From Welwitschia mirabilis (taxonomy: Eukaryota; Gnetophyta; Gnetopsida; Welwitschiales), in the NCBI GenBank assembly GCA_051453625.1, contig JBOZIK010000001.1, forward strand, positions 199,772,373 to 199,836,372: DNA of 64,000 nucleotides, in the 5' to 3' direction. Both the position numbers and the translations under genes were made by a program. This document shows positions 22,290 through 33,595 of this stretch, one piece after another (position 1 is the stretch's first letter; every line of letters begins with the position of its first letter). The notes under the pieces were generated by a model. The model did not search any database and was not told the DNA's origin. It saw nothing but the letters and a program-made list of their open reading frames with translations.

Positions 22290-22887
22290 AACACCTACGT
22301 TAGGTGTGAAAATAGAGAGAAAATTCAAAGTAGAAGCACTTGTAGATTTTGGAACAAGTATTAATGTTATAGCCTATGAAACTTATGAAGAATTAGGAAA
22401 ACCAAAATTAATACCTTAAAAAGGAAAAGTTTACCTAGAAGGTGGCTTAATAGTTATGCTAGAAGGAGTTCTAAAGGATATACCCATAGAACTCCAAGGT
22501 TTTATCTATTTGATAGATTAACTAGTAATGAAAACTCAAGGAGATACCCATGCATTGATTCTTAGGAGATCATTGATGGCTACTATATATGCTACTATTT
22601 ATGCTAGAAGAGGGGTAATGGAAATTAGTCTTGAAGATTTTAAAAAAAAGATTAAATATTTTGATGTAGTGGTTATTGAAGAAATGATATCAAACAAAGA
22701 AGCAATAACCAATGCAATCATAGCACAAGAAGTTAATCTGATGCTAAATAAACAAAATGAGGAGAAATACAAGGAAGAATATGTAGTTCAAGAAGTAGAT
22801 AAGCCTTCTCTTAAGGAAGGGCTAGAATATATTAAGGTAGATTCTAATAAATCTTTAATCATAAATAATTACTTAACTCATTCTTAG
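22290..22887 (+). pseudogene. Ty3 element 1 aspartic protease remnant
   Basis: Readable frame 'KVEALVDFGTSINVIAYETY' at about 22330, where relatives have LIDLGASINVMP; the catalytic Asp is present. An open stretch at 22528-22887 continues 'MKTQGDTHALILRRSLMATI', close to the usual 'PIILGRPFLATA' strand near the protease end, followed by a charged linker to RT with 'EISLEDFKKKIKYFDV'. A stop lies at 22420. Confidence 0.7.
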
Positions 22888-22899
22888 AAGATAAGACTT

Positions 22900-23690
22900 A
22901 AAAGAATATTGATTAAAAGAAAAGAAGCCTTTGCTTGGGATCACATAGATATTAAAGAAATAGATCCAAAAGTATGTTAATATAGAATCTATTTAAACAC
23001 TTTTATTAAACCAAGTAAGTAACCAAAAAGAAGATGTAAGCCACATATATAAGAGGTAATTAAACAAAAAAAAAAATTTCAAACTCTTAGAAGTAGAATT
23101 CATTTACCCAATATTTGATTCAAAATTGGTTAGTTATATAATGTTTGTACCAAAGAAAGGAAATAAATGGAGGGTGTGTATAGACTTTAGAATGCTAAAT
23201 ACAAAAACTTATAAAGATCATTTTCCTCTTTTATTTATTAATCAAGTTTTAGAAAGAGTCTTAGGATATTAATACTACAGCTTTCTAGATGTATATAATA
23301 GCTATAATTAGGTTTCTATAGCTTTAGAAGACTAATCCAAAAAAAACTTTTACTTATCATTGGGGTACTTATGCCTATAAAGTACTACCATTTGTACTAT
23401 ATGATGCTCTTACTACTTTTCAAAGATTAGTAAATAGTATTTTCTAAAATATGATAAGAATATCAGTTAAAGTATTTATAGATGGTTTCTCAACATTTAA
23501 AAAGAACTTTAAGGAGTTACTTAAGAGACTAAAAATTTTTTGGAAAGATGTGAGAAAAAATACCTTAGACTTAGCTGGTCAAAAAGTCATCTTATGATGA
23601 CAGAAGGCATAGTATTAGGACACAAAATATATAAAAAGGGAATTGAAACTAATGAATATAAAATCAAAGCTATAAAAGATATTCAATCCT
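22900..23690 (+). pseudogene. Ty3 element 1 reverse transcriptase remnant
   Basis: Text in order: 'FVPKKGNKWRVCIDFRMLNT' (about 23140), 'YKDHFPLLFINQVLERVLG', 'FLDVYNSYN', 'LSLGYLCL' by frameshift, 'TTFQRLVNSIF' and the catalytic box as 'VFIDGFSTF' (about 23473). Relatives have FxDDF, so the second Asp is Gly. Stops occur at former Trp/Gln positions. It would not polymerise. Confidence 0.8.
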
Positions 23691-24310
23691 AACTAAACTA
23701 AAAGAATTGAGATCTTGCTTAGAACATGTTGGATATTATAGAAGATTTATATCCAATTTTAGTAAAATTGCTAAACCTTTGAGTAATCTTCTATAAAAGA
23801 ATGTGGAATATGACTAGACTAAGAAATGTCAAAATGCCTACCAAATCTTAAAAGATAAAATTTTATTAGCACCTATTCTATAATGTCCAAATTGGATAAG
23901 GTCGTTTCACATTATGACTGATGCATCAAAACATGCTATGGAAGAATTTTTAGGACAGAAAGATGAAGACAATAAACTTATGCCATTGGTTACATAAGTA
24001 ATAATTTCAAATTAGCTTAATAAAATTATACAATAACAAAGAAAGAATTGCTAGTAGTAGTAATGGCATTGGAAAAATTCAGACATTACATTTTAGATTA
24101 CAAAGTAAAAGTTCATACTAATCATAGTGCCATTAGATTTTTAATGAATAAAAAAGAAGTAAACTTGAGAATTTTGAAATGGATATTATTAATGTAGGAG
24201 TTTGATTTAAAAATTATTAATAGAAAAGAGATAGAAAATATGGTAGTAGATCATCTATCAATGTTAGAGTTTCCAGATGAAGAGCAAATCAACATAAGAG
24301 ATAAGTTTCC
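23691..24310 (+). pseudogene. Ty3 element 1 RNase H remnant
   Basis: Text 'GYYRRFISNFSKIAKPLSNL' in broken form (about 23730), 'HIMTDASKHAM' (about 23915) with the DAS active-site motif, 'VVMALEKFRHYILDYKVKVH', 'IRFLMNKKEVNLRI', 'VVDHLSMLEF' (about 24250). The order matches plant Ty3 pol. It is interrupted by stops and a frameshift near 23970. Confidence 0.75.
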
Positions 24311-24329
24311 AAATAAGCATATTTTTTAG

Positions 24330-25640
24330 GTAACCACAAATTTGTGGTATGCTGGCATTGCCAACTTTTTGGAAGTAAAATCTTACCCTCTTTTATGTCT
24401 TATTATAACAGAAAAAGAGTGTTTAAAAAGTTTAAAGATTATAGTTGGCATGATAAGATGTTATTTAGAGAATGCAAAGATCTTATTATTAGAAGATGTA
24501 TAGAGGAAAACTTACCAAGAAATATTTAAAAGGAAACTCATGAGGAAAAGGAGGAGGACATTATAATGCAAAAAGAATAAGAATAAAAATTCTCCATATG
24601 GGATATTAATGGCTCACCATATTTAAAGAAGCAAATACTTATATCCAATATTATGATAAATGTCAGAGAGAAGGCACATTTAGCCAAAAGTTAGAAATGC
24701 CACAATAATGGATTCAAATAATTAAACCTTTTTATGTTTGTGGAATAGATTTTATTAGACCTATCAATCCCTCATCCTTTGAAAAGTAATACATTTTAGT
24801 CTATGTTGATTAGTTCACTAAATGAGCTAAGGCTATGATAAATTATTCTTTCCAAATCATAGTTAACTTTGTTTTTAAAAATATTATCTACTGGTTTCAA
24901 GCCCTTTGAAATCTTATATCCTATAGGGAAATTTACTTTACTAGTAAAGTCTTTGATAAAATTTTAATTAATTTAGAATCCATTACAAAATCTCTACTAC
25001 ATATCACCCTCAATCCAATGGTCAAGCTAAAGTAACTAATAGAGAGCTCAATAGAATATTAACAAAAGTATAAATAATAAGAAAACTAATTGGGCTATTA
25101 AATTAAATGAATTTCTATGAGCTTACAAAATAACTTGGAAACATACGATAAGGTTTACTCCATATGAATTAATCTATAGAAAAAAAGCTATTTTGCTAAT
25201 TGAATTTAGAATAAAAACATTTGAATTGGCTAATATGTAATTTAGACATAGCTCAAAAATAATGGATAGCAAACATGAATATTTTAGATGAAAATAGAAA
25301 AAAGCTCTTCTATGTAAAGAACTTATATAATAGAAAACTAAAATGTATTATGATATTAGAATCAAAAAAACAAATTTTAATATAGTAGATTCTATATTAA
25401 ATTATGATCCTAATGAAATCCATTCAAAACAAAAATATAAATAAAACTAGCTAGGATCCTATGCTATAATAAAAATTTTAGGGAATGAATCCATCAAATA
25501 TATGGTCTTGATGAAAAAGTAACCTATGAAGTTAATGGATCAAGAATAAGGATATATTATGATTATAAATTTATTCTTAATTATTTAGGAAACCCTAATA
25601 GGATGGAAAGAATACTTTCACTCTACCTCTAAAATAAATC
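24330..25640 (+). pseudogene. Ty3 element 1 integrase remnant
   Basis: An N-terminal open stretch at 24344-24529 has 'WHDKMLFRECKDLIIRRCIE'. Then come the zinc-finger remnant, 'CGIDFIRPINPSS' (about 24740, first catalytic Asp), 'ILVYVD', a second core region where the Asp is lost ('SYREIYFTSKVF', relatives SDxGTHFTSK), and 'HPQSNGQAKVTNRELNRIL' (about 25010), where the catalytic Glu after QA is Lys. C-terminal text 'DYNPNEIHSKQKY'-like, 'KYMVL' and 'RIRIYYDYKFILNYLGNPNR' reaches about 25600. No chromodomain follows. Confidence 0.75.
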
Positions 25641-26010
25641 TCTAGAATTAGATAATAAACAGACATGTCATCTCCTTAAAGTATATTCAGTCTATTGATT
25701 TATCAAGTTATTTAATGTAAAAGAAATGATTATAAAATAATAAGTTAATTCAATAAGTATTTAATTGAAAATTGTTTATTATTTCTATTAAGAAGATTAA
25801 GGAGACATATTTCATCACATAACAGAATACCTTTTGAGTATCATTTAAGTAAAGAAAAAAAAAGTATCACAATGTTCTACTGCAAGTTTACTAAGGTAAA
25901 TATTCTCGAGAGGGGCCTTTGGCAGTGCAATATGGTAGCTATGAGAACTCCACTAATGGGTCCACAATTTAGATATACTTATTAAAAAAGAAAAAATAGA
26001 GAGAGAGAGA
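25641..26010. other. Ty3 element 1, DNA after integrase
   Basis: No coding frame, but conserved in element 2 (60900-61230), with shared blocks 'catttcatcacataa', 'gagtatcattta' and 'gtgcaatatggtagctatga'. It ends in a short (GA)n run that enters the gap at 26011. Confidence 0.6.
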
Positions 26011-26729
26011 NNNNNNNNNNNNNNNNNNNNNNNNNNNNNNNNNNNNNNNNNNNNNNNNNNNNNNNNNNNNNNNNNNNNNNNNNNNNNNNNNNNNNNNNNN
26101 NNNNNNNNNNNNNNNNNNNNNNNNNNNNNNNNNNNNNNNNNNNNNNNNNNNNNNNNNNNNNNNNNNNNNNNNNNNNNNNNNNNNNNNNNNNNNNNNNNNN
26201 NNNNNNNNNNNNNNNNNNNNNNNNNNNNNNNNNNNNNNNNNNNNNNNNNNNNNNNNNNNNNNNNNNNNNNNNNNNNNNNNNNNNNNNNNNNNNNNNNNNN
26301 NNNNNNNNNNNNNNNNNNNNNNNNNNNNNNNNNNNNNNNNNNNNNNNNNNNNNNNNNNNNNNNNNNNNNNNNNNNNNNNNNNNNNNNNNNNNNNNNNNNN
26401 NNNNNNNNNNNNNNNNNNNNNNNNNNNNNNNNNNNNNNNNNNNNNNNNNNNNNNNNNNNNNNNNNNNNNNNNNNNNNNNNNNNNNNNNNNNNNNNNNNNN
26501 NNNNNNNNNNNNNNNNNNNNNNNNNNNNNNNNNNNNNNNNNNNNNNNNNNNNNNNNNNNNNNNNNNNNNNNNNNNNNNNNNNNNNNNNNNNNNNNNNNNN
26601 NNNNNNNNNNNNNNNNNNNNNNNNNNNNNNNNNNNNNNNNNNNNNNNNNNNNNNNNNNNNNNNNNNNNNNNNNNNNNNNNNNNNNNNNNNNNNNNNNNNN
26701 NNNNNNNNNNNNNNNNNNNNNNNNNNNNN
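26011..26729. other. Assembly gap (719 N)
   Basis: Gap inside Ty3 element 1, starting within a (GA)n run. The equivalent part of element 2 (about 61231-61520) shows roughly 290 bp of AT-rich, non-coding DNA. Confidence 0.95.
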
Positions 26730-26926
26730 TTTAAATTTAGTAGCATGCATAATTGTTAAATTTTATTAAAACTAAGAGAAAACTTTAAAGTTTTAGAATC
26801 AATCTACATGATCTTAAAAATTTGACGAATTGTTTAATTTGAATTTTCTTTAATAGAATAGATATTCCCATAATAAAGTAAAAATAATGAAATGTAATTT
26901 ATTTGAAATAAGAATAAATAAATTAA

Positions 26927-27600
26927 TTAAATAAGGTAGTTATTACATCCATTTGCAAAAATAAAAGTAAAAGCAGTTCTTAAATCATTAAATAGGCTAC
27001 TCCTCAACTCAAGCAAATCAATTCTTAAAGTGACCAAAAAATTTGTTCCTACTATGAGAATACCTAGTCTTTGATGTTGATCATATAGAATTCTCACCTG
27101 AGGGCAATAAATGCATTTTACCTAGAGATTTAGTTGGCATGTTAATTTTCTCTAGGTGGTATAATCAAAATTTTTAATAAGGCTTAGCATCCATATTATT
27201 TTCTTTATATTTTCCTTATCAAAAGTTAGTGTAACAAGGCTTAGGATAGATTGATATCCTAAAGTTGATTGACTTTATTCTCTAGCACCTGCATCTCTTC
27301 AGCTAAATAACCTAAAGAAATGTCACAAGTTAATGTTCCATGATTAAGCTGATGACGTAATTCTTCAGTTATTAACCTCAGATGCTTACTCACTAAGTGA
27401 TGAATTAAAGGACTAAAGCTTGAAATAATGACACTTCCAAAAGGGTCTTTATCAGCCTCAGTGATGAAGGAATTCAAGACATCTAAAACCTCAATTGTTG
27501 AATTGTAACTATAGTATGAAAATTACTATACTACATTTATAGATCTAATAAAGACTTAAGATGATTAGGGATCTATAATAATAATGCACATGTCTATTTT
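26927..27600 (-). pseudogene. Minus-strand ORF in Ty3 element 1
   Basis: On the minus strand, 27477-27259 is open ('NSFITEADKDPFGSVIISSF', 'HLVSKHLRLITEELRHQLNH', 'AEEMQVLENKVNQL'). After a few stops and one frame change, a second open run of about 60 codons at 27113-26927 reads 'KCIYCPQVRILYDQHQRLGI', 'LRIDLLELRSSLFNDLRTAF', 'TFIFANGCNNYLI'. The other Ty3 copy keeps the same text on its minus strand at 62560-61920, including 'NSTTKVLYALDFFIT', 'QRKLIC-LNV', 'CIYCLG' and 'LFNDLKSVFALIFANECNN'. The frame therefore belongs to the element and runs against gag-pol. Antisense ORFs are known between pol and the 3' LTR of some Tat-lineage elements. The protein looks helical and soluble. Function unknown. 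Confidence 0.65.
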
Positions 27601-28283
27601 TATAGAACCCTAGTTGAATATCAATGCTTCATATTCTTAATTTCAAATGTAAAAATGGGAGAAGAAGGAGGAGTGTAAGCCATAAAAATTAATGAAGAAA
27701 AAAAGATAAAAAGTGGAAGGTAACTAATTAAAAAAATTCTTAAGCTCAGATGGAGATTTATGGATGATCAAAATGAAAATAAATATAATTTATAGCACAA
27801 ATATTACCCTATTTTATGATAATTGTAATTCAATTAAGTTATCTAGTGCACACGTGTTTGATTTTAAAGTAAAAGATTTGATAAAAGTAATCTACCTATT
27901 TTGTTAAATAGATAAACTTGGCTAAGTATCAGCATCAATCTTTTAGAGTCTAGAATTAAGGGATTCTAAATTAATTGAGATTTAATATAAAGTTATAACT
28001 TTAGATTAATTTATGATTAGTTTGGATTTTTTGAGCTATATATAGCTATAGAGACCCACCAAATCTTACTATTGTAAACTACATATCAAATAATTACCAT
28101 AAAACCTACAGATGCCTTTTGATTAAGAGAAATTTTTTGGGCCATATTTTAGTAATAAAAAAAGATTTTCTTTTATTTTTATTTAAGAAAGAATAAGAAA
28201 GACAAGTTATTAATGTTTTCTCTAGTAGAATTCCATTGTAAATCAAAACCTTAAAATCAACATAAGAAGGAAGATCACTTGGC
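27601..28283. other. AT-rich spacer in Ty3 element 1
   Basis: No frame, no clear repeat. It could hold the promoter or leader of the minus-strand ORF, but I see no convincing minus-strand TATA box at a suitable distance. Confidence 0.4.
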
Positions 28284-28700
28284 TAATTGACACCAATCTA
28301 AGGCAAAAACTTTGGGTTAGATTTTAGATTGGCCATTTAAAACTTGAATCTTTTGGCTGATATAAATACAAAGTTAAAACTTTTAGTTATATTTCATATT
28401 AAATTATTCACCTTCTTTGCTTCAAAGACCTACATTCAAATAAGTATCATGTGATTAATTGATACCAACTTGAAGTCAAAACTTTGCATTGGATTTTAAG
28501 TCAATTCAAGTATTTCTTCATCTTATGATTAAAAGGAAAGAAACACCTAATTGACTAATACTAATCCAAAATTAAAACATTAAAAATCCTCAAAACACAA
28601 GTTCTAGAAGTTAATTGATACCAGCCCAAAGCCAAAGATTTGGACTAAACTTTAAGCTAATTTTAATCCTTTGAACTTGCTTTTGGAAGAGAAAGGTTTT
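28284..28700. repeat. Degenerate direct repeats in Ty3 element 1
   Basis: About four diverged units beginning 'taattgataccaa' and running through 'aaaactttg' to 'gattttaa', at about 28285, 28454, 28550 and 28613. Spacing is irregular (60-170 bp). Confidence 0.45.
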
Positions 28701-29759
28701 ATTCTTAACAACCCTCCTCAACTTCTCTCTATAACTTTAATGCGAGACTCTACTTTTTCACTTATACTTGTCTTCATAATAACAATGGTAAGAATTTTAA
28801 GGACCCTGTTAAGAACTCGTGAGTTCTCGATGACTACCTTTGAACTCTTTTGATTATCTTCACAATGGATTTGATAGCCATTGTTAAAAACTTGTGAGTT
28901 CTTAATGATCATTATCGAATCTTATACTATGAAGAGGAATCACCACTTAAATATGCCTTCTAATTACCTCATCATTCCACTTAAAATCATTCTTGATAAT
29001 CCATCTTCATTTTTCGTAACCCCCATTACAATGTTAACTCCACATTGTGTCAACCACATTAACATCCATGATGTTACTTCTAACTTAGTGAAATTTTTAA
29101 AATTTTACCTTAATAAATTAGTTTTAATTTTTTCCAACATTAGCAAGGTACAAAAATTTCCATTACATCTATTTTCTTTATAGTAAGATTTCTTATTTAC
29201 TACTCAATTGTGTGAATTAAATACAATAGTAAATACAAGTTTTGCCTACTTAAAGTGGGGAATAAGTTGGTAATTTCTACTTTTACCCTATATTTTTACC
29301 TTATCATGTTTAGCTATTTTCTTATTTTTAATGTTCTTGACAATGGTAAAATATCTTTGAGTGAAATTTTCAAGTATAGTTAATACTCTACTTTAAGCAT
29401 TCAAAAACATGCTAAACTTCACTTAAGGGAAATATTTGTATGGATTCAATATATGTAATGCTTTTACATCTAGCTAAATAATGTTTGATATCTCTAGGAA
29501 GCAAGTTTTACTTAATAAGATATTTTTGAAGATTTTCTACTATAAGAATTTCTCCTTTATACATGTTTTTCCTTGATTAACTTCAACTTTGGTATAAACT
29601 TTTATAGAATGCAAGGTCATTCTGATATTGAATTTTGCTCAAATTCTTTTAGAACCCTATTTGATAAAATTTAAACAAATAATTATTGAGTTGGGTTGGT
29701 AGAGTATCTTTAAATATTAAATTCTCTTTGGAATCTATACAATAATTTTACAAAAAATT
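28701..29759. other. Non-coding spacer in Ty3 element 1
   Basis: Mostly AT-rich and stop-rich. It includes a perfect short palindrome GAACTC-GT-GAGTTC at 28813-28826, with a diverged second copy near 28890-28903. Short open frames here (28671-28853, 28881-29183) show no recognisable text. Confidence 0.4.
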
Positions 29760-32210
29760 GAGAATCAATAATGCCAAAACTTACTGGAAATCACTGTGAG
29801 GAACCAGTAGATAGTAATTACCCAAGAAGACATAAGAGAAATTTTACACCTACCACTTGAAGGAAAGTTCATAGATGACATCAATAGAAACAAAGATACA
29901 AATCTAAGTATAAATCCACTAGGATGGATGGCAATCCAAGGAAGAATACTAGTCCACAAGGATATAGAGGTAAAATTATTCATTATTTCTAGAATTATGG
30001 CTAGTAATTTGGTACCCATTATTCACAAATGAAAGGGTATCACATTACCTAATCTATATATGACTACAATAGTAAAGGATAAGATGAACTACACTAATTT
30101 GAATATTGTAAAAGGGATCTTTTTAGGGATGTTAAGACATATTACAAATTAACTAAAGTTGGAATTATAACTTGGACACAGTAGGTCTTGGATTTCCTTC
30201 TCTAATCATCCAAATTCTAGGTAAAAATAAAGTTTCATTCTAATCGAATAAGTCTTGTATCAAATTTTCTATTTAGAGTTTATTTGGGTTTAAGGAGTTA
30301 AGTCTTTTAAAACTTCTAGGATATAATATAACCAAATAAGACTCGAGGGAATCTTCTTCTGCTTTTCAAAGTCTTTCTTCCTTGTTGCCCTTCTCAAGCT
30401 TACCATAGAACCCAACCCAGTTCACATTCAAAGAGCTTTTACCTTCCCATCCATTTCAATCTAGTTAATTCTCCAAAGCATTAGAGAAAGACAAATTAGA
30501 TAGCCTTTTTAGTGATTTAGATTTAGTCAAAGATGAAATTCAAACTTGTCTAGGAAAAAATGAAGAAGTTTCAACATTACAATATCAAGTTGATGATTAA
30601 AAGTTGAAAATAAATTTTTGAGATAGAGATTAGTTCAAGAAAAAGAGAATAATAAATAGCTATATTAAGATATTATCAATCGAGAAGAAAATATTTAGCT
30701 CTCTAAATCTTTTAAAGACATATGAAAGAGATTATAAAGAACTTATGAATACATTGCTAAACTTAAGTTAGTTGCCAAAGCCAAGGAAGAATTGAAAAAT
30801 TTTCTAAGAGAAAGGTCAGACATGTTAATATTCCTATTGCAGAATTTAGCTTCAAGTAAAAAGTATAATGCTAAATATATTAAGCATTAACAAAAATTTA
30901 TTACCTTTATGCATAATGAAGGGCCTCTACCCCCTAAATAGAGAACTTTGAAATAAAATTTATGCAAACATGTATGGAATAAATGAAAAATTTATGAAAA
31001 TTCTTGCAGAGGCCTAAGAGTATAGGCAAAAATGACTTGAAGTCCAAAATTCTTTGGGATACTTTTAGTTCCTCTTAGGAGCAAATAAAAGAGTCATGAA
31101 CTAATAGCAAAAGAAAATAAGGCTCTCAAGAATTGAATAGAAGGGGCAAGCTCTTTCAGTCAGCCTTCACTTAACTCTTTAATAAAACAATATTCTTTAA
31201 AAATGAAGGAGGAAATTGAAAGAGTAATAAGTTTGATCTAGGATACCTCTTCAACTTCCTTAACTCTATCATGTGAGATGGAAGATAGAACAAAGTTGAG
31301 TATTATTGATACTCTAAGAGAATCTCATGCGTAATTAGAAAAGTATTTTAAATTTATAAGCCTTGAGTCTACCCCACTCATCATTCAGAATTTGGAAAAA
31401 GAGAACATGAGATTGCTCCATAAGCTACATCTCATGAAAATGAAGTTGGATAAGCGAGTTGAGTTCAAGAATGAAGAATTGGTTGTGCCACACAGCCTTG
31501 ACTATTACCTCCAAAAGTTATATAATTTTATTAATATATTTGAAAATAATTTAAATAGCATTATTCAAAAAAATTTTGGGGGATGTTTAAATCTGGTGTG
31601 CATTCTTGAAATTTTCAAAAAAGATATTAAGGCATTATAAATTGAAACTATTTAGAAGGGAATGGAAGTTTCCACAAGAGAACTCAAGAATTCTTTAAAT
31701 GATACTACAATAAATTTTGCAGGATTTTGAAAGAGTATTAATCAGATGTCAAAGTTTGTATTGTATCCTCTCAGAATTTTCAGTAGTTATATTCTTTTAG
31801 AGATCAAATTATTCTAAACATGACTATGCTAAGAGGAATGTTTGTGAATATTTTTTCAAACTTAGAGAATAAAGATTCATCTGAGATGTATGTAGTTTCT
31901 CTAGGATAAACCTCAAGAATGGGACCACAAGTTGGACGTAACTCCAAAAATAGAATGTGTACCTCAAAGTTCCAAAATAAAAGCCCCTTTAGCCCCAAAA
32001 AGAGAGAGAGAGGATAACTAGCCAAGCCAAGAGATCTTCCATGAGGCAAAGGCCAGGGTACAAAAGTAGCTTTGGAGCAGGCAGAAATAGAGATCATAGA
32101 TTTAAATGATCCTTATCTTAAAAAGGAATAAAGAAAAACCTTAGGGGCCTTAGAAAAGGCTAAACAATCTACCCAACCAACTACAGTCAAAATCTAATAA
32201 GGAGCATTCT
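29760..32210 (+). pseudogene. Plus-strand ORF before the 3' LTR of Ty3 element 1
   Basis: A broken frame of about 2.4 kb between the spacer and the 3' LTR. The N-terminal part reads 'REILHLPLEGKFIDDINRNK', 'INPLGWMAIQGRILVHKDIE', 'KLFIISRIMASNLVPIIHK' and 'GITLPNLYMTTIVKDKMNYT' (29830-30075), which resembles the plant-transposon-associated domain of other plant retroelement ORFs (my inference). The middle is Lys/Glu-rich and likely coiled coil (30470-31350). The best open part, 31392-31640, reads 'MEKENMRLLHKLHLMKMKLD'. The end is Pro/Lys-rich ('SSKIKAPLAPKRERED', about 31965). No second copy is in the window, since element 2 is cut before this point. It could be a captured gene or an old element ORF. 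Confidence 0.5.
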
Positions 32211-32307
32211 TTAATTTTTAAAATAAGAAAAGGGAAATAATAAGATTAGACATTTCTATCTCTTATAAATAGTTTGTTAATTAAGAAACTAATAAAAATT
32301 TAATCTT

Positions 32308-33278
32308 GATGGAACTAATAAGGATGAATCTTATATAAATCTTGCTTATTAATGAAGTGTCTTTCATTATCTTAATTATGTATTTTATCAACAAATAGAT
32401 ATTTTTATCTATATTTATACTTACTAATAAATAGGTTAATTAGCTAGTATGTTGGTAGGTTAGTATGCCTATATTTGGTTATTGCATTTCAAGTACAGGA
32501 TGCCAAGTGGCATGAAGATAAGAGAGAAGGTTGAGGTAACAAATAAACATAACAACCCCAATCATATACCTATTTCTTAGGAGCAAAGAATGGAAACCAA
32601 AAAAATAACAAGGGTATAAAAATATGATCACCATCAAAGATGGGGATCATTTTGACAGAAATGTTCTATGGATAGATAAGGAAAGAAGGTCAAGTTAGGG
32701 AACTCTAGCTAGCCTACAAAGATGTTAGCAGAATTTTCCCATACTCTATAGTATTACTTGCAAAGAAGAACATAGTTATTATCTTATCTTTATGTAATAA
32801 TTGGTATTTCAATATAAAGCTGAAAAGCATTTAAGTATCATTGTGTGCATATTTTATTACTTGAAAAAGTAATATTACTTCTATCTTGCTCCTGTTTGTA
32901 TAGCTAAACATAAAGTAGGATAATTTTAATACTTAGAAATAAGTATGACTCAGTAGTGTGTTTATCCTCTGTCATGTTTTATTTCTTTCATTATTTCCCC
33001 TGGATGTAATATATGTACATAATACTTGAGCTTCAATAAATAACCTAATTGATTCAAGTAACTTCATCATAAGACTATTGTGATGATGGATTTTCAACTA
33101 AATAGTTAAGTCTCAACTAGTTCTTTAGTAAGCCTTTGATGTATTTTTACTTAATGATGTGTGATTATTTTAGATTAGTAGTAGCATAGTTTCTATGTTT
33201 TCCTAGCATTATTTTACAGTTTCTGGTATTATTTTGTGATACTTTCTACACTTATTTTGTCATATAAATCACCCATCA
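32308..33278 (+). repeat. Ty3 element 1, 3' LTR
   Basis: Aligns with the 5' LTR along its whole length: 'ttattaatgaagtgtctttc', 'ggatgccaag', 'cctacaaagatgttag', AATAAA at about 33034, the hairpin near 33065, end CCCATCA. The host repeat P3 resumes directly after it. A purine-rich run (aagaaaagggaaataataag, about 32225-32245) lies upstream as a possible polypurine tract. The exact left edge is uncertain by about 15 bp. Confidence 0.75.
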
Positions 33279-33595
33279 CATAGGCATAAAAGTAAATAGG
33301 AGGAAGTGCAAGATCCACATCCTAATTACTAATGGCTAATGAAGAGAAGTGGTAAATTGTATTGTTTTGTTAATCTATACACAAAGTATACTATTCTAAT
33401 GTATGTGGATGCATTAGTGGATTATTTTCTCCCTCCCTTAAAGGTGAGTTTAGGGAACTATTGTTGTAGTCTAACTTTTATATGTTTTAATGGAATATTG
33501 GATCTAGTTATAGTTTTAAAGAAAACAACCTTTTATTTGTTTTATGTTAATGATCAAAGACCTTTATTAGCTTAATATTCAGCAAGATATTGGTT
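33279..33595 (+). repeat. Tandem-array part P, copy 3, right half (P3b)
   Basis: Continues P3a after the Ty3 insertion: 'aggaggaagtgcaagatcc', 'atgtatgtggatgcattag', 'tagtctaac', 'aatattcagcaagatattgg'. An open stretch of 78 codons (33339-33575, 'LYTKYTILMYVDALVDYFLP') is partly conserved in P1 and P2, but I do not recognise it. Confidence 0.6.

Larger units (their letters stand above)
19448..33278 (+). mobile_element. Ty3/gypsy retrotransposon 1 (Tat/Athila-like, 13.8 kb)
   Basis: Two LTRs (19448-20403 and 32308-33278) flank gag, protease, RT, RNase H and integrase in Ty3 order, then a 719-N gap, a minus-strand ORF (26927-27600), non-coding DNA and a long plus-strand ORF (29760-32210). There is no chromodomain after integrase. 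The long 3' half with an antisense ORF recalls Tat-lineage elements such as Grande (established knowledge), so Tat-like is my best placement. The LTRs are visibly diverged, with a mismatch every few bases, so the insertion is old. It sits inside P3. I could not find a clean 5-bp target duplication. Non-autonomous. Confidence 0.8.

Noticed and set aside
20404-25640. Endogenous pararetrovirus (caulimovirus-type) as the source of the RT region
   Set aside because: LTRs flank the region, integrase text follows RNase H, and no movement or coat protein text is present. This is a Ty3 LTR retrotransposon.
28671-29183. Small open frames of 60-100 codons in the Ty3 spacer
   Set aside because: Low-complexity Ile/Leu/Ser text without recognisable motifs, not supported by a second copy; expected by chance in AT-rich DNA.
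19441-33285. 5-bp target duplication around Ty3 element 1
   Set aside because: Candidate flanks (gtcat against cacat) do not match well enough to claim; decay or a shifted edge may hide it.
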